A stretch of DNA of 64,000 nt, from the NCBI GenBank assembly GCA_963377175.1, contig CAUJNA010003090.1, forward strand, positions 231,001 to 295,000, given 5' to 3'. Shown here piece by piece: positions 1 to 13,815 of the stretch. Every line of letters starts with the position of its first letter. Within the stretch, counting starts at the first letter, position 1. The notes beneath the pieces were generated by a model. It was not told the origin of the DNA and made no database searches. It worked only from the letters and a program-made list of their open reading frames with translations. This DNA is from Effrenium voratum. Its lineage: Eukaryota; Sar; Dinophyceae; Suessiales; Symbiodiniaceae. The position numbers and the translations under genes are program-made.

Positions 1-180
1 GACCAGCGCCCGAAGCTCGTGGAGATGGTTGTTTATGTGTATATATGTATATACACGTGATATGTGCATCTACGTCTGATGCAATGACATCATGATCCTT
101 GCTAAATCACGTAATAGAACCCCCCCCCCCCCCCACACAACAATGGAGGAAACATTGGGAAGTCACGTTAAGCGCGGTGC

Positions 181-279
181 CAAGATGATGATGTCCTCAG
201 GCGGGTAGTGCTTCAGTACATATTTCACCAGCTGCTGAACCTTCGCTTGCGCTGTCTCTTGGAGCCGCCGCAGGAGATG
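181..279 (-). CDS. Gene A exon 16 (leftmost)
   Basis: It has 33 codons and is phase 0 at both ends. The acceptor is CTGAG|CAT and the donor TTG|GCACCG (GC). It begins [16 protein letters not shown] and ends [11 protein letters not shown], which fits the Y-P-x-x-x-I-I-x-L stretch that follows the FDVV segment in the family. The next exon should be left of the window. Confidence 0.7.
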
Positions 280-3200
280 CTCAGACCCACCCAGGCGGGG
301 AATATGGTGAGAACCCCGCGCACGGGGTAACATACTGTGTAGCATTTATTTGCTTAAGCCCGATGGGGGAAAAAAAAGAAAGAAAAAAAAACACAGTAGT
401 GATAGATTCCCTTGGGAAGAAAAACAATATTCTTAAGCAAATGGACGATAGGGAACGTAGTTCGGACACCAAGCGAAAGGTCCCCATGCTTCGGGCAAAG
501 GCTTGACATGTTTCGATGAGGCACTCAATGTCAGGGCGATTTGCTTTTGACAACCTGCCAGGAACCTAAATCAAAGGCCCCTCGCTTTTGCTCATCTCTC
601 ATTGACCAGTTGCTCAATCTTGGCTTCCCATGAATTATTTGGGAACATCTGTTGGCTTTCGGAGAAAAAGCAAGAGAGAGGACAGCCACCCATGTTGAAT
701 AACAATTTCCGCATGTAAGCCTCAACCAAGCCAAAAAGGGTTGCCTTTGGGCACGATGTTTGCGGGAACCGCAAAGGGGCTTCTCTCCTTTTCTCACTGG
801 TTCTCAGCAGGGAATGGGGAATGACTCATAAATTATCCAACTGGTTTCCTTTGAAGAAAGCCCAGAAGGCGGATTCCCAAAACCCTCAAAACGATTCGAT
901 GACCAAGTTTTCAGACCTCACCCCGCCCCGGATAAGAAAGAGGGATTCGATACGTTCAATGAGCCTTAAGGGACCCCTCCCTCGAATGCAAGTGCACACG
1001 GGGCTTCCCAAGGAAAGTCCCCAGAAACCCTGGCAAGTATTGTTTTGATTGTTGAAGGGAAACCAATCCAAGACAAAGGGAACAAAACTTGCTGGTGCTC
1101 AGGGAATGAGACATGGAATGACCCCATCCAGCTGGCGGTTTCCTTTAAGGGAATCCCATGGGTTCATTCCGACAGTCCCCTCATCCCACTCGCCTCTCGA
1201 GAGCCTTCCCCTAGCGCCAGGTAGGGGTTGGGGATGATGACCACATCAAACCTGAGCGCGGCGTCGAAAAAGCAAGACATCTATATGAGCACCCAGGTGA
1301 AACTCACCAAAAAAGGGGAAAATACATAAAGCTCTAGATCGTGTGTTGATGAAGCCATAGTTTGTGACCGTTTACGTTTACGATGCCATAAGTCATGACG
1401 AGGGTCGAGGCAAACCGTGGGCTGCCAAAGAAGATCAATGCGGCCGTGTGTTGTCACATGTGCCTCCTCTAACAACCACGCGAAACATGGGGAGGCCGCC
1501 CCTGGAGATTGTTGGGGAATGTGGTGGGTGTGCCAACCGACAACAGACTACACATATGTGTCTCAGTTAGTCTTGTATATGTGCGGGTTCACACAAACAG
1601 CTATTGATTTGTGCAGATGCAACACAAACACGGTACTACTGCGGCAAACAGCACACCAGTATAATATATAGCTGTGTCTTAGCATTTGTGCCAACGTCTG
1701 ATTCGCTTTCAGGGCATGGACACCTCCCCCGCTTTTGACTGCTTCTCAACCCGGGGAGATATCACGTCTCTGTCACCTCTGTGCACAAACTGCCCTTCCG
1801 GAGTAAATGTCGGAAGGACAAACTTGGTGCATCGGCCGGTGCTCAGCCCCGGTGTTGGTTTACACAAATTAATCAGCACATGTTATTATGCTTCCAAAAC
1901 CTGAATGAAGGGATCCCGCAAAGGACCTTTGTCGTGGTGAGCTCGTTACACCCCCAGGTGAGCTCGCAATAAATAGGTAGATTATTGCAAGGATATTAAC
2001 CAGCTAAAGGTAGATTAGGGCTAGAGATTATCAGACCAGATTATCAAACAAGATTGGTAAATAAATAGGTAGATTATCAAACCAGCTAGAGCCATCTAAA
2101 GTATTATTTTAGGGCTCAAGTGCAGGCCGAGTGTCTCGTGACGGGCAACTTGGCGATTGATGGCCTGTAGGGGGCGCTGCGGCCACAGGGTAGGGTCATT
2201 CCCATAGCTTTTGAAAAAATGGACGGCCCTGGTAAATGGAATAAACCAACACATCTTCTTTTCGGGGGAGCCTTTTGTGCTGAAACCATGGCTTCAACTT
2301 GGAAACCTCTCGTGCACGTTCTGTATTCTTTTCTCAACCCAAACTGAATGGCGGCCCCAGCTGCGAGCCAGTTGTCACGGCTTGAGTGAAATATGGATGA
2401 CCCTTCCGAACCAAGATGAAAATTTGGGGCTTTTTCAGTTTGGGTGCAATATGTTGAGACAAATAAGTCATCATCACAACCTACTAAAGTGGTCTACCCA
2501 AAATGTAACGAATCAAAAGGGCGGAAGGTCTGCGCTTATTTGTGGTTCAGACTATCCGTGAGCCTTCCTCCCAAGATTTTGATTGCCACAAAACCCACAC
2601 GAGCAGCGCCACAAACCTTGGGCAAACGTTTCGGGCACTGCTCACGGCTTGGCTTCTTGAAGCATTCCCTTTGGGAATCATGTTCAAAAGACTGACTGTT
2701 TTTTGCAGCCTCTACTAAAAATGAACAGAGTCAAAGAACCAACAGTGAAGAGGAGCCAAGGGAAACCATCCTTTCGGGCGCATTCACGCGTGGCCGCCAT
2801 CTTGAATCCATGGCAAAGGTTCCTATGAAACAAGCCCACAGCGGCGTTTCTCAAAATAGACCCAATAAAGCCAATTCGGAACCAACCATTCGAGCCCACA
2901 ATTCAGAGAAGCCGGATTTCTCACCTGGGCCTTGGCCGTGATGCGGAAAGAAACCAAAAACACAATTTAGAGCCTTATGGCGGTTGATGACCCTCCCCAC
3001 CAAATTCGCCTAGAGAGGAAACATGCTTGGTTTCGCGTGGGCTTTCCTTGGTTTCCCTTCCTTCCCTCGGGTTTCCCACTGTTTCCCCCTGGTGTCCAAC
3101 TCGTCGTTTCTCCGGTTTTCCCTTGGCTTCCCCTCGACGACACGGTTTCGACCCGCGCCAGCCGGGAGCGGTTCAGCGGGAGGTGCTCCAAGCGGTAGCC

Positions 3201-6200
3201 GTAGGAGAAGCCGCCGCCGTAGACCGCCACGGGGCCGCCCAGGCCCGACATCGACTGGGTGCGGGGTGGCTCGGTGGGAGGTTGGCACTCAGGAATTCAA
3301 CCACGAGTTCTTCATGTGTTTCCTGTAAATCATTTGTTTCAGAGTGAATGGTTGGTTGGATGGACGGAGGGATGGTTGGATGAATGGATGGATGGATGGA
3401 TGGATAGATAGATGCAAGGGTGGGTTGGGTGGTTGGATGGTTGGGCGCTTGTTCTAAATGAGGAACTCCTCAAACTGGTCGTTTTTCTCTTGGTTTCCTT
3501 TTGATACCCGTCTAACAGGGGACAACTATTTTGAGACAACCCCAAATGGACGGGCAATTAGTTGGGCGGTGTGGAGTCTATGCTAGAGTATGCTAGAGTA
3601 TTTCCCAGGCTTTTGCATGACGTTTTCATGAACTGGGGCAAAAATTGGAGGATGTTCAGATCCATCCGGGCACCTAGGGAGTGTTTTTGAGGGTACCCTT
3701 TCTGGGGTGGTGAAGGAAAACCAAGTGAAAAGCCGCCAACTCCACCCGCTTTGCAGGCCAAGATAGTAGCATCACTAGCTCACTTCGTGGATTGGCCCAA
3801 ACAAGGCCAAGAACTCGTTGCTTACCGCTCACATGGTCGAAACCAATCAGTAAGGTATTGAGTTTCTGCCCCGAGGTTGTTTGCATGGTCGGTGTGTGGG
3901 ATAATCTGTTCAGATGGGCTTGTGTATTCGTTTTTCCGTTCGTGGGAGCAAGGGTATCCAAAACCATAAAATAAGATAATACTAGACCATAAACAAAGAA
4001 CCATGCACAATACAACCACTAAAATAGAACGGGGTCAATCATCACCAAACTTGGTTGGCTGGATGACAGCCTGAGTTGGTTTGTGGGTGGGTGGGCGGGG
4101 TGGGGTGGGGTTGGGTTGGGTTGGGTTGGGTTGGGTTGGGTGGGTGGATGGGTTTGTCAGGCTGGTCGGGTTGAGTGGGTTGGTGGGTTGGTTGAATCTA
4201 TGTGGGTGCCTGTAAGATCAATAATCACCAAGCACAATCACTTGATCACTAGCAGTTTCCTCTTGACGGCACCGGGTCCCTGTCAGGTGCCATGCGGGAC
4301 AGTTCATAGAGCCAGGTGTTGGCGTGAGACCAAATGAAAGGCACCAAAACCCATGTGTTTGTGTGTGGGGGTTTCTGACTTTGTTTGATACGAGTATTCT
4401 CTTCAGCATAGTTTAAAGGGAAAGCAAAAGGACAAATCATAATCCATCTGTTTGTTGAGGGGGGCTGGTCCCCCTGTTTTTTTACCCGTGCATGTATGAG
4501 TCACAGTATGTTCATTGCGTCCCAAGTGAAACTGAATTTTGGTGAGTCCCCCCCGCATTTCACCTACTGGTAGCTTGATGAAACTTGGTAAGACTACAAA
4601 AAATGCCACATTGACAGTTGCTCAGTTGCTCATACAGCAGCCAATGGGGGCGCAGATCAGTGTAACACTAATGGAACATGGGCCGTAAAGGGAAACACGG
4701 CTTACTTCTGTTTCAAACGAGCCCAAACTGTTTCAACTTTCTGTCCGCTGAAGGACACATTTCTCCAAATCTTAACTTCCCGTTGAGGTAGCAACCAGAA
4801 GCTGCGACTGAGGCACGAAGCGGGGTTCTCCGCCCTCACCTAGTCCGCCGCTCCTCAGCCATGATACCGCCAAAAGGGGCGCACGCTGATCGGGAACCGA
4901 TCAGGAAAATCATACGGTAAACACCTAGGCGTAAATCTTCAGGCAACCCGTAGTTGGTGGTTTGGATTGGTGGTTTGGGGCTTTGGCCTGGTTGTAGCGT
5001 GTAACTGGGAAACCACTCCACACTTTCAAACCAATCCAAAGCATCAGGCAACTTACCACTTGGAACTCCAGAGTGGCATTCCTTTGGCTTCCCTAACCAA
5101 CACAAAAAACCAGCTACCCAAAAGCAAGACACCCATATCCTGGTCACCTAGAGTATTGAAAGCACATAGGCCCTCAAACGCGGGTCATTCCTTCACACTT
5201 CATTCCGGCTGAATCAAATCATCATCCATTTGCCGACCTTGAATACTTTTCCAAGCCAATGATGATGAAAACCTGCCACTTCCCGAAAAAAGAACAGGAT
5301 CGAGTTGAGTGAGAAGGAAAACCACCCAGTTTGGTCTGTCCCCTCAAAATATACACACCCGTTTTGACTTGGCCGTTTCTTTGGCAAGAAAATCATTGCA
5401 GGTGATGTTGAGCGTCAGTACCGTGCACTGCGTCTGCGGGCAAACGGTGCGGCGGTTGATGGGCTGCATTGGCTGCACTTTGGGCGTGTACATGTAGTCC
5501 AGGACTGGGAAGTCCACCTGGAACTCGCGGCTCAGGAATTATGGCCGCGGGTAAAAAATAGGTACCCCGAATGGGTCAAAATAGGGTAACCCCAAAACAC
5601 CTGCAACGGAGGCAAAATGGGTGTGGGTCAACAAAATGGCAACCCCAAAATGTGTTGCAATGGGTTGCCCTGGAAAGTGGAAATATGGACTAAAACCTTT
5701 CGGTCTGTCTGGTGGTTTAATTTTGACCCATATCCATATGGAACCTTTTCAGGGGGGGGATTCAGTGCGACTGAATCGGCAATGACTCTTAAGCCAAGTC
5801 TAAGGCAGGAAGCTTTAGGGCAGTGAAAGGAAAGCCCGGCGGTGATTCCAGTTCCTGGCATGAATAACCATGAGAACCAGGAACATCTCTGGTTGCCTAC
5901 TATAGATTACTATGGCAATGGCGAAAGTGCCAGCCCAAATCCCAGAAGGGCGGCCGGCCAAGCAAAAACAAAACTGACAAACCAGCAGGTCAAAAAGGTC
6001 GAATCGCTGCGCAACGACATCGCCGTCCAACTCCAGACCACAAAAGGACGGTATCAGAATTTGGCAGTCAGTTGCCCGTGTTGTCCCCAAAATCTGACCC
6101 CCCGACCAAAACTTGTGGTTTTTTTCAGGGTGGCTCATCTGCGCTTGTTCCCACAATGTAGGACCCCAACCAAAAATCATGCATTTTGTTGTTGTTTGAC

Positions 6201-9200
6201 TTCGGGTCTCTCTTTACGCGCCCAACAAGGGGTACCGACTCCAAAGGAACCGGCTAATTTGGCGACAGGCACCAGCCCGGATCCCAGTAGCCTCCGCAGA
6301 CCATGCAGCGACCTTCGGGCCGACGTTGCCATCAAGCGCTCGATCCAACTTCCACCCCGCAACCGAGCCTCCCGCCGTTTCTCCTTCAATTGGGTTTACA
6401 GGTGGAGTCCATGAAAACTGTCACTTGTGGAGGCGCAAGAAACAAAATGAAGAAACCTGGTTTATCATACAGTAAAATGGGTCTGTGGAAGCTCCCAGGA
6501 CCCCTTCGGAAGACTTGGTTCCGCTCACGGAGGCCTTCTGTGAGCTTCCATGTTTGTCTGAGGGGGTGTATGTAGTGGCATTAAAGAAACGCCAAGAGGT
6601 GCAGTCCTTAGGCTTTGGGTAGGATGCCGTAGCTGTAGTTCTCCTCTGTTTCAAACAATTACAACCAAAAGCGACCCAGGGCATCTAGAAGTTTCACAAC
6701 AGAAGGATCAAACAACATCGCGATCAGCCACAGTAAATTCTCAGAGAAAATTAATGCGGGGATCAACCTTTACGCATGTCGACCACCGAAGGGGCATTGC
6801 CATTTTGAGATTCACCCAGATTGCCATCAGCCAATGCTGAGCAACACACACGTAGCAAAGGTAGTCGCCGTGGTAGCCTCGGAATGCTCTGCAACGGGCT
6901 TGTCTTGAACAGGGGAACCCTCATAGGTGGCCCTTTTTGGAAAATGAATGGCACCGGTAAATGTAGTAAAACCAATCTAAACCCGGGGAACCCATCTATT
7001 GCTAGCCAAACTAACCGATCAAAGGGACACCTATCAGAACCCCATGTTTGGTTTGGTTGCCTTTCGACGTTTCGCCAAAGCACAAGGCACTCAGGATCGC
7101 GAATCAAAGGATTGAAGCCAGAAAACGAGGGCCCTCCAGTACCAACAGAAAACCTATTCTTTTACAAGGTCGACAAGTTTTAAACAAGATCTACTGGGTT
7201 CAACGAAAGTGAGCCTGTGTTTTAAGGGCTTCTTTTGGGGTGATTTCCCTTTAAGCCAAATCTACTGGGTCCAACTTAAAGTATGCCTGCTGGCGTCCCT
7301 TTGAACCAGACCAGCCTGCCTTTTAAGGGCGCTTTTGGGGTGGATGCGTCTCATTGGGTGAGTCACAATCCAAACCCTGTAAAGCACCCCGAGAGCGGAT
7401 ATCCATCGCGATTTCTACAGCTGCGACTGTCCCCTTATCCACCAAGGTTTCGCCCGTAGCTCACAACTCAGGGCCCTTTTTGGTATCCCCTTTAGAAGGC
7501 ACGAGGGTCGAACATCGCCACGTACGTGTGTGTGTGTGTGTGTGTGCCAAACCCCAAATTGCGCAGCGTTCCGTTGTGGTTTCCCTCTCAAATGAGACTG
7601 AGACAGTGGTTCCCTCGTACTAAAAAAACAAAAAGCCAACGCCCTCCGCTCGAAAACCCCCAGGGGTGGTTTTCTCATGGCTCCAAGGCACAGCCGGCCA
7701 CGAAGAGAGCCTTGGTGATCTTCTTTCCCGAGGCACCCAGAATATATCTGGCCAGCGCCTGCCGATTCGATGGGGCGAGTGCGTAGGTTCATGGGCCAAA
7801 AGCTTGGATTTGGGATGGAAACAAACGCATCCTGATAACTGTCGCTGGCAAATTCTGTGGTCACTTTGAGGTACTCTCCGAGCCTGTCAGCTCATCGGGT
7901 CGTTTGGTGGCCGCCTCTAGCACCCGCTTTGGGAACGGTAAGTGGCCGGGACTTCCCAGGCCTTTCCTCCTCCATTTTTGGTTTGGGCAGGTAGCCCCTC
8001 ATTTTGAGCGAAACAGGGTGTCCGGAAAGCAAAACCCAGCAGGGCAAGGTTCACTTTTGGCTCAAAGCATCACTCACTTTACATTTGGCCCAAGAGGTGA
8101 TGTTCACCTGGACAAACTTTGGGTAGAAGCAAATGAGCTCTGATTGCATTATATTTCGTCTACGCTATTTATATGTATATAGAGATATAGATACATATAA
8201 TCATGTTGGACGGGACCCCAGTGTAAAGCAACAAAACTAGTCTGGTAATCCTGGATTTGTGGTTTAGATTGGCGGTTGAACAATCCAAACCACCAAGTAC
8301 AAGGATACAAGGATGCTGAGGCTTTGGCCGCCGGATGCTTCGTTTGCACTCGCCATGGGTCTGTCAAACTGACCCTCTTGGGATGATTTGTTACAGGCTT
8401 CATTCCCCCTAAGGGAAGCCCACCGTGGTCCAAAAAGGTGTTCAAAGTCTATACCCGCCCTTTGCAGGGAAATAAAACACATAGGCATCTTTGTTTGGTT
8501 GCTCTTCAGATCCCCTGCTGAAAGCTTAACTTCTAGTGGGTTAAATGAAAACCCAACCACTAAACCAACTAAAAGCAACCACACACCTAAGCTGAACCGG
8601 ATGGCCGGGAACCAAGAAGAAAAAGGAGGAGAACGGGCTCGCAACCCGCAGGTCAGGTCCGGGTGAAACCTCAACTCAGTTGCCCCTTAGGGACCCAGAA
8701 ATAAAATATCCACCTTTTGGGGCCACGACTAAAAATGGACAAATATGAGGGGAAACCAAAAGGTCCAAAAGGTCGCTTCGCTTTGGTCAAGTGAGCAAAA
8801 GGTCCAGTCCCTCGCCTCTGTGGTGAGGTGCTGCTGCGTGTGCCTCAGGAGCTCGGCCTGGGACAAGTCGTGTGGCTTTCTTGGTGGTGTCCACTTCAAA
8901 ACCCCAGAAAGGGTATCATGGCCGTGGCTCAAAAATAGCAATCGGCCCAACATGGGTGGTTTCCCCTTCAACACCAACCAAAAAGGGCAACGTCAAGCAA
9001 ATCAGACTAACATGAAAGCCCCAATTGTGATGGAACTCAGCCTTCCCTTTGGGGTTCCACGCGCAGATTAAAAGGACCCTCGTCTCGCCCCAAGCGACGT
9101 GTTTTCGACTCCAAGAAGCCGCTAGCGTGGCGTAGCCCTCCGTGTGCGCGAGGCGGAACTCCTCAGGCACAAGGCCCTCGAAGTGCCGCGCCGCCCTGGA

Positions 9201-12200
9201 CGAGGCACGGAATGCACGGGGACCCCCACGCGTACCCTATACTCCTCGGCAGATTAGTACTCCCTCCAACAATCATGGAAACTGACAGGAAGGCTTTGGA
9301 CGACTGCTTTATTTTTGGGGAAGCCACCCGTTCATGATTGTGGAAAGAGGGCAACGCAAGGAAACCCAAAAGGGGAGTCCGAGTTCCAAAAGGAGTTTCC
9401 TCTGTTGTCTTTTTGTGGGTGCGAGCCATGCTACTTTCACATGTCAATGAAGCAAGGATGGTTTATAAAGGGCGTTAAGTCGTTTGTCGAACCAGGAAAA
9501 GCACCACACCCATTGGCCCATGCCAGCAGCGGCCAAAAAACCGAGTTGACTGTCGTTTCTAAGATGGTAGGCTTATATGTGCGGCTGTCTAAACTCCTTG
9601 TATCCTGCAGTGGACACCGCCAATTTGGGACGCCCCTGTCGCTTCCCGCGTGTTTTTGCGTTCTGGTTTTTAAGGCCATCGCTCTTACATATTGGGGCAA
9701 TTGAATAATTGTTCTAAATATCCAAATCAAAAGGCTTCCAAACATAATAGTTTGTTTTCGTGAAATCCAAGCCAACCTGCACTACTAAACTTAATTGTTT
9801 CCTGCTGGGGTTCTTCCACGTATACGATTAGCTTGCGCATCAATGCTGCAGGGTGCTGCTGCAATGTGCTGTTTCAGTGTGCTGCCGCAGGCCGAGACTT
9901 AGGTGCTGTTGCAATGCTGTTGCGTGATGCTGCTGCAGGGTGTTGTTGAGTATGCTGCTGCAAGATGCTGTTGCACGGAGCTGCTGCAGGCCGAGACTCA
10001 GAGTTGCGCAGGGGTGCTGTTGCAAGGCGCTGCTGCATGGTCCTGCTGCTGGTCGTAAACCAAAGCGAAAGGCTTGCTATCAAAGGCAAGTGTGTTCAGG
10101 ACATTAAATGGGCAGCTGGGCAACTTGAAACCTTTAGGCATCGCTTCGCGCATCGTTTGGGCATTGCTTTGGGCATCGCTTCGGCACATCTTCATGTTGC
10201 ATGTTATGAAGGTGATCTAGCTTCAAGCACAGCCACACGCCACCTGGCAGATCTAGCAACCAACAGCTGTCAAGTGTTGATATGGGTTTCTCGTTCTGTG
10301 AGGGACTTGCGAGCATGGATGGTTTTTCTGCTTGGTTTTCCTCTGAACCTCCGCGATCAAGTAGCGAAAGCAATATTCACTCTGTGGTTGTTGATACATA
10401 CAAGAGCATGGCATGGCTTTTGGGACCCCATCGCTTCCCGCAGCTTTCTTCACATTTGGAAAACCGATGTGCGCCGAATACATATTCTAGACAACGCGAG
10501 CTTTGACGGTTGCTCTATGGGCCTTACCACCTCAAATGACTGTTCGGAATCGGTTTGGGCGCGCAAGATGACACGCCCCACGGCGTGGTTCAGGCTATCA
10601 TGAATTTGTTCGGCGGGTGTTTAAGGCCTTTTTCCCGCGGTAATGGTATTCTCGGCTTCGAACGGGACTACGCTGCCGACTAGCCAGTCAACGGCCAAAG
10701 CACAATGCTCTTTCCACCTTGCTTTGTAGGGTAGGTTGCGAAAAAGGATTCAACGACCAGACCCTGGTTCCCTTTGAAGAACCAAAAGGAGGTTGTTTAA
10801 AGGATAGCCGTTCAAACATGTGGATTTTGTTCGGCCTCAAACTGAATGGGTTTCCGGTTGCTCTGCCTTTAACAAAGACCCAACAAGGGTACCCTCAGCA
10901 AAAAACACACTCGTGCTTAAACAGAGCTGACTCGCCCGACCGTACCGGCGACCTGGGGTGCCCGAATCACTGCGAAGCAAACTTCCTGTCTTCCACGAAG
11001 TGGGAATCGACATGAGCCACACAATCACAGAAATTGATGTCATGGGAATGGGGACAATGTCAAATCATGTTCCGCAAACAAGAAGGGATGTCTCACTTGG
11101 ACAGGGGTCTTGAAAGCTCCAGTGACTCAACCACGGCATTGCTCCCTCTGCCTGAGCAACGTCTTGTTCACAAAGACCAGAGCAGTATCAGGTATCTCCT
11201 CTGCCGCCTGGATATAGGGCACCTTGCTTGGCGAATCGATCGGCATTTTTTTGCTCGGCATGGTTTGGTTCTGACAAACTATTTGCAGGGAGTAAGCATA
11301 CCCTCCCATCCAGCAAATGGAAGCTGACACGAAAATTGAAGAACATGACTTTCCTTGGGGCAAGGTGCCAGTCAACTGCCCTCCATCTTGCATCCTTCGG
11401 CCCAGGATTCGATGCTGGTGCCAAGCTCTCGCTGGAATTCGTAGCTGAATCCCCCGGGCAAGGTTAACCCAGGACTAATAAACCCGTCCTACTGCTAGGG
11501 GGCTGTTCTCTCCAAAAGTGGCCTGAACCTCCTCTAAAGAGGGGCGCCGCCCCGATCAAATCGACAAGGGTTTCTGCTTAATCCTGGGTGCCCAGCTAGG
11601 ACTTTCATGGCAAAGCTCTTTCCGCATCAGATCCTTTGACTTTATGGCTCTGGCTGCAACGAGTTCAGAAACGAAAAAACGCAACCATGCAGCTACTTGT
11701 CAAACAACTGACAGAGGCTCAATATGTGTCAAAAGTCCAAAAGTCGCCCTCTTAGGGATGTTAAGAGCACGGAACCCCGGGCACCCCTGGTTTTTTGTAC
11801 AACAAACATGAACATGAAACGGTTCTTGCATGTTGGACTTCTGGTGCACCTGTCAACAAGGTGCCTCAAACGTAACCAAGCTACAAAAGCCTGTGCACAT
11901 GCACCACCTCTGCCCCACCAGCATCATCAGCTTACATTTTAGGCGGCCTTCCCCAGCCCATTTTACGGCCTTCCCCAGCCACATTTGCGGCCATCCAAGC
12001 CAGCAACATGCCTGCAAAAAGCCTGTGCACATGCACCGCACTGACCCCACAAAAAAGGGAACATGGGAAGGGGAGGGGGGGGGGGGGGCAGCAATCCTTG
12101 ATGGAAAAACAGAAACATGCACGGGTTTGGGGGGGGGGGGGGGAATGCAACATTTCCAGGCCCCCCCCCATTTTTGGACCCTAACGGGGTGGGGATCCCC

Positions 12201-13777
12201 AAGCCCTATGGCTCGCACGACTTCTTTCGCCGAGCTTCGGAGCCGCAGGAAAGAATCTCGTAGATGCGCATGGTCTCCCACCCTGTCGGGAAAAAAGGTC
12301 TGTTGCCCGAGAAGAACTTCCAGTTGAGCTGGTTCCAAAGCAACATAGACAATTTCGCCATGAACAAAACTCAAAATAACATCGAGCACCTCCATGTATG
12401 TGTTAATGGGACATGGACGGAGGCACAAAGGTTTCCATTCACCCTTCCCCCAAAGCAAAAGGGGGTTGAACAAAAACCTACCCAGTGTTGCTTTCCATTT
12501 GGCAGTTGTGTCAGTGCCTAACTAAGTCTGAAGGGAGAGCCTAGCTATGGCCCAACTATACTAGAAGGCCCAGGTTGGAACATGTTCCGTGTCTGCCCTA
12601 TGAACTTCTATTTGGGTGTCCAGTGCCTTCAACCAATGACATAGACAATTCCATCATCGAGGAACCATCGACCACCCACTGAAAAGGCGAGCATCCCCTT
12701 GTCGTCTTTATGGACATCCAGCAGTCGGATTATCCCTGACGAGACACCTCAATGGATTGAGAGGGCTTCATCATGAGCGATTCCCCGCCCGGGAATCGGA
12801 ACTTGAATGAAGTCTCGGCGTGTCTAAATTTTAGGCAAATCTGAGTCAACACCTGCCGCATTTCTAGGCGCCGAGGTTGACCCACAGGTTGCGACTTGTT
12901 GACTTGTCGATCGAGTACAAAACATTCGGCATACATGAGGTGGTTCCTTTAAAAAAGCTTCTCAGCGTCCCTCTAATTGGTGGTTTGGAACTTAGGGGCA
13001 GTTTTCCATTAACCCACTACAAGACCAAGCGGTTCAAATCCCCAAACAACCAATCCAAACCACCAATTGAGGATTGCCCGGTCTGCCTTGAAAGCCCGCC
13101 GACATTGTTCGGCGTGTCGGAGACCTAAGAGAGGATAGAGGATAACGAGCCGGTGTCGCAAAACAGGGGTCCCAGGCTCGATTCCCCCTGCCGGCTCTTT
13201 GCTGGTTTGGGGTTCCTGCCTCCTTTTGCCGAAAATCTGGAAACACTCTGTGTTTTTGGACGTCCTAATTGCGAAAACGCTGGAAAAAACGTGTTTTTGG
13301 CGGCAAATATTGGGGAGCGAAGGAAATGAGGGGAGGAAATAGGAAGTCGACATGACAGGAAAGCAGCGGGACATGAAAGGGAAACCAAGGGGAACTGAAA
13401 GGGACATGCAAGGGACAGAAATGAAAACAAGGGGAGTGCAGGGGGAAGGAAAGGGAAACAACGCACAAGGAAACCAATCGGCACGACGGGAGATGTAGGG
13501 AAATGACTCGCAACGAAAGAACGGGACATACATGGAACAATGTCAGGGACATGAAAGGGGGGGGGGGGTTGAACGGCATGGAAGGGACAGGACCAGGACA
13601 ACATGGGAAACGTGAAAAGGACATGAAGGGGAAATCAAGGGGAAAGCCAGTAGTGAGATGACAGTTCCGGGTCATGCAGGGGCCGTGCCCGGACATCGAG
13701 GCAACTCAGGGGGGGACGTGACTGCAATGCAGAGAGAGAGAGAGAGAGCGGGAGAGAGAGAGAGAGACACAGAGAGT

Positions 13778-13815
<38 letters not shown>

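Noticed and set aside
181..279. UvrD-like helicase piece (YPPEDIIIL)
   Set aside because: The exon joins gene A in phase and its sequence fits the expected position in that family, so a separate helicase gene is not needed.
4084..4195. Interstitial telomere
   Set aside because: The GGGTT run is short, mixed with other G-rich units and inside an intron.
9845..10060. CRISPR-like array
   Set aside because: Units are degenerate CTG words without constant spacers; the genome is eukaryotic.
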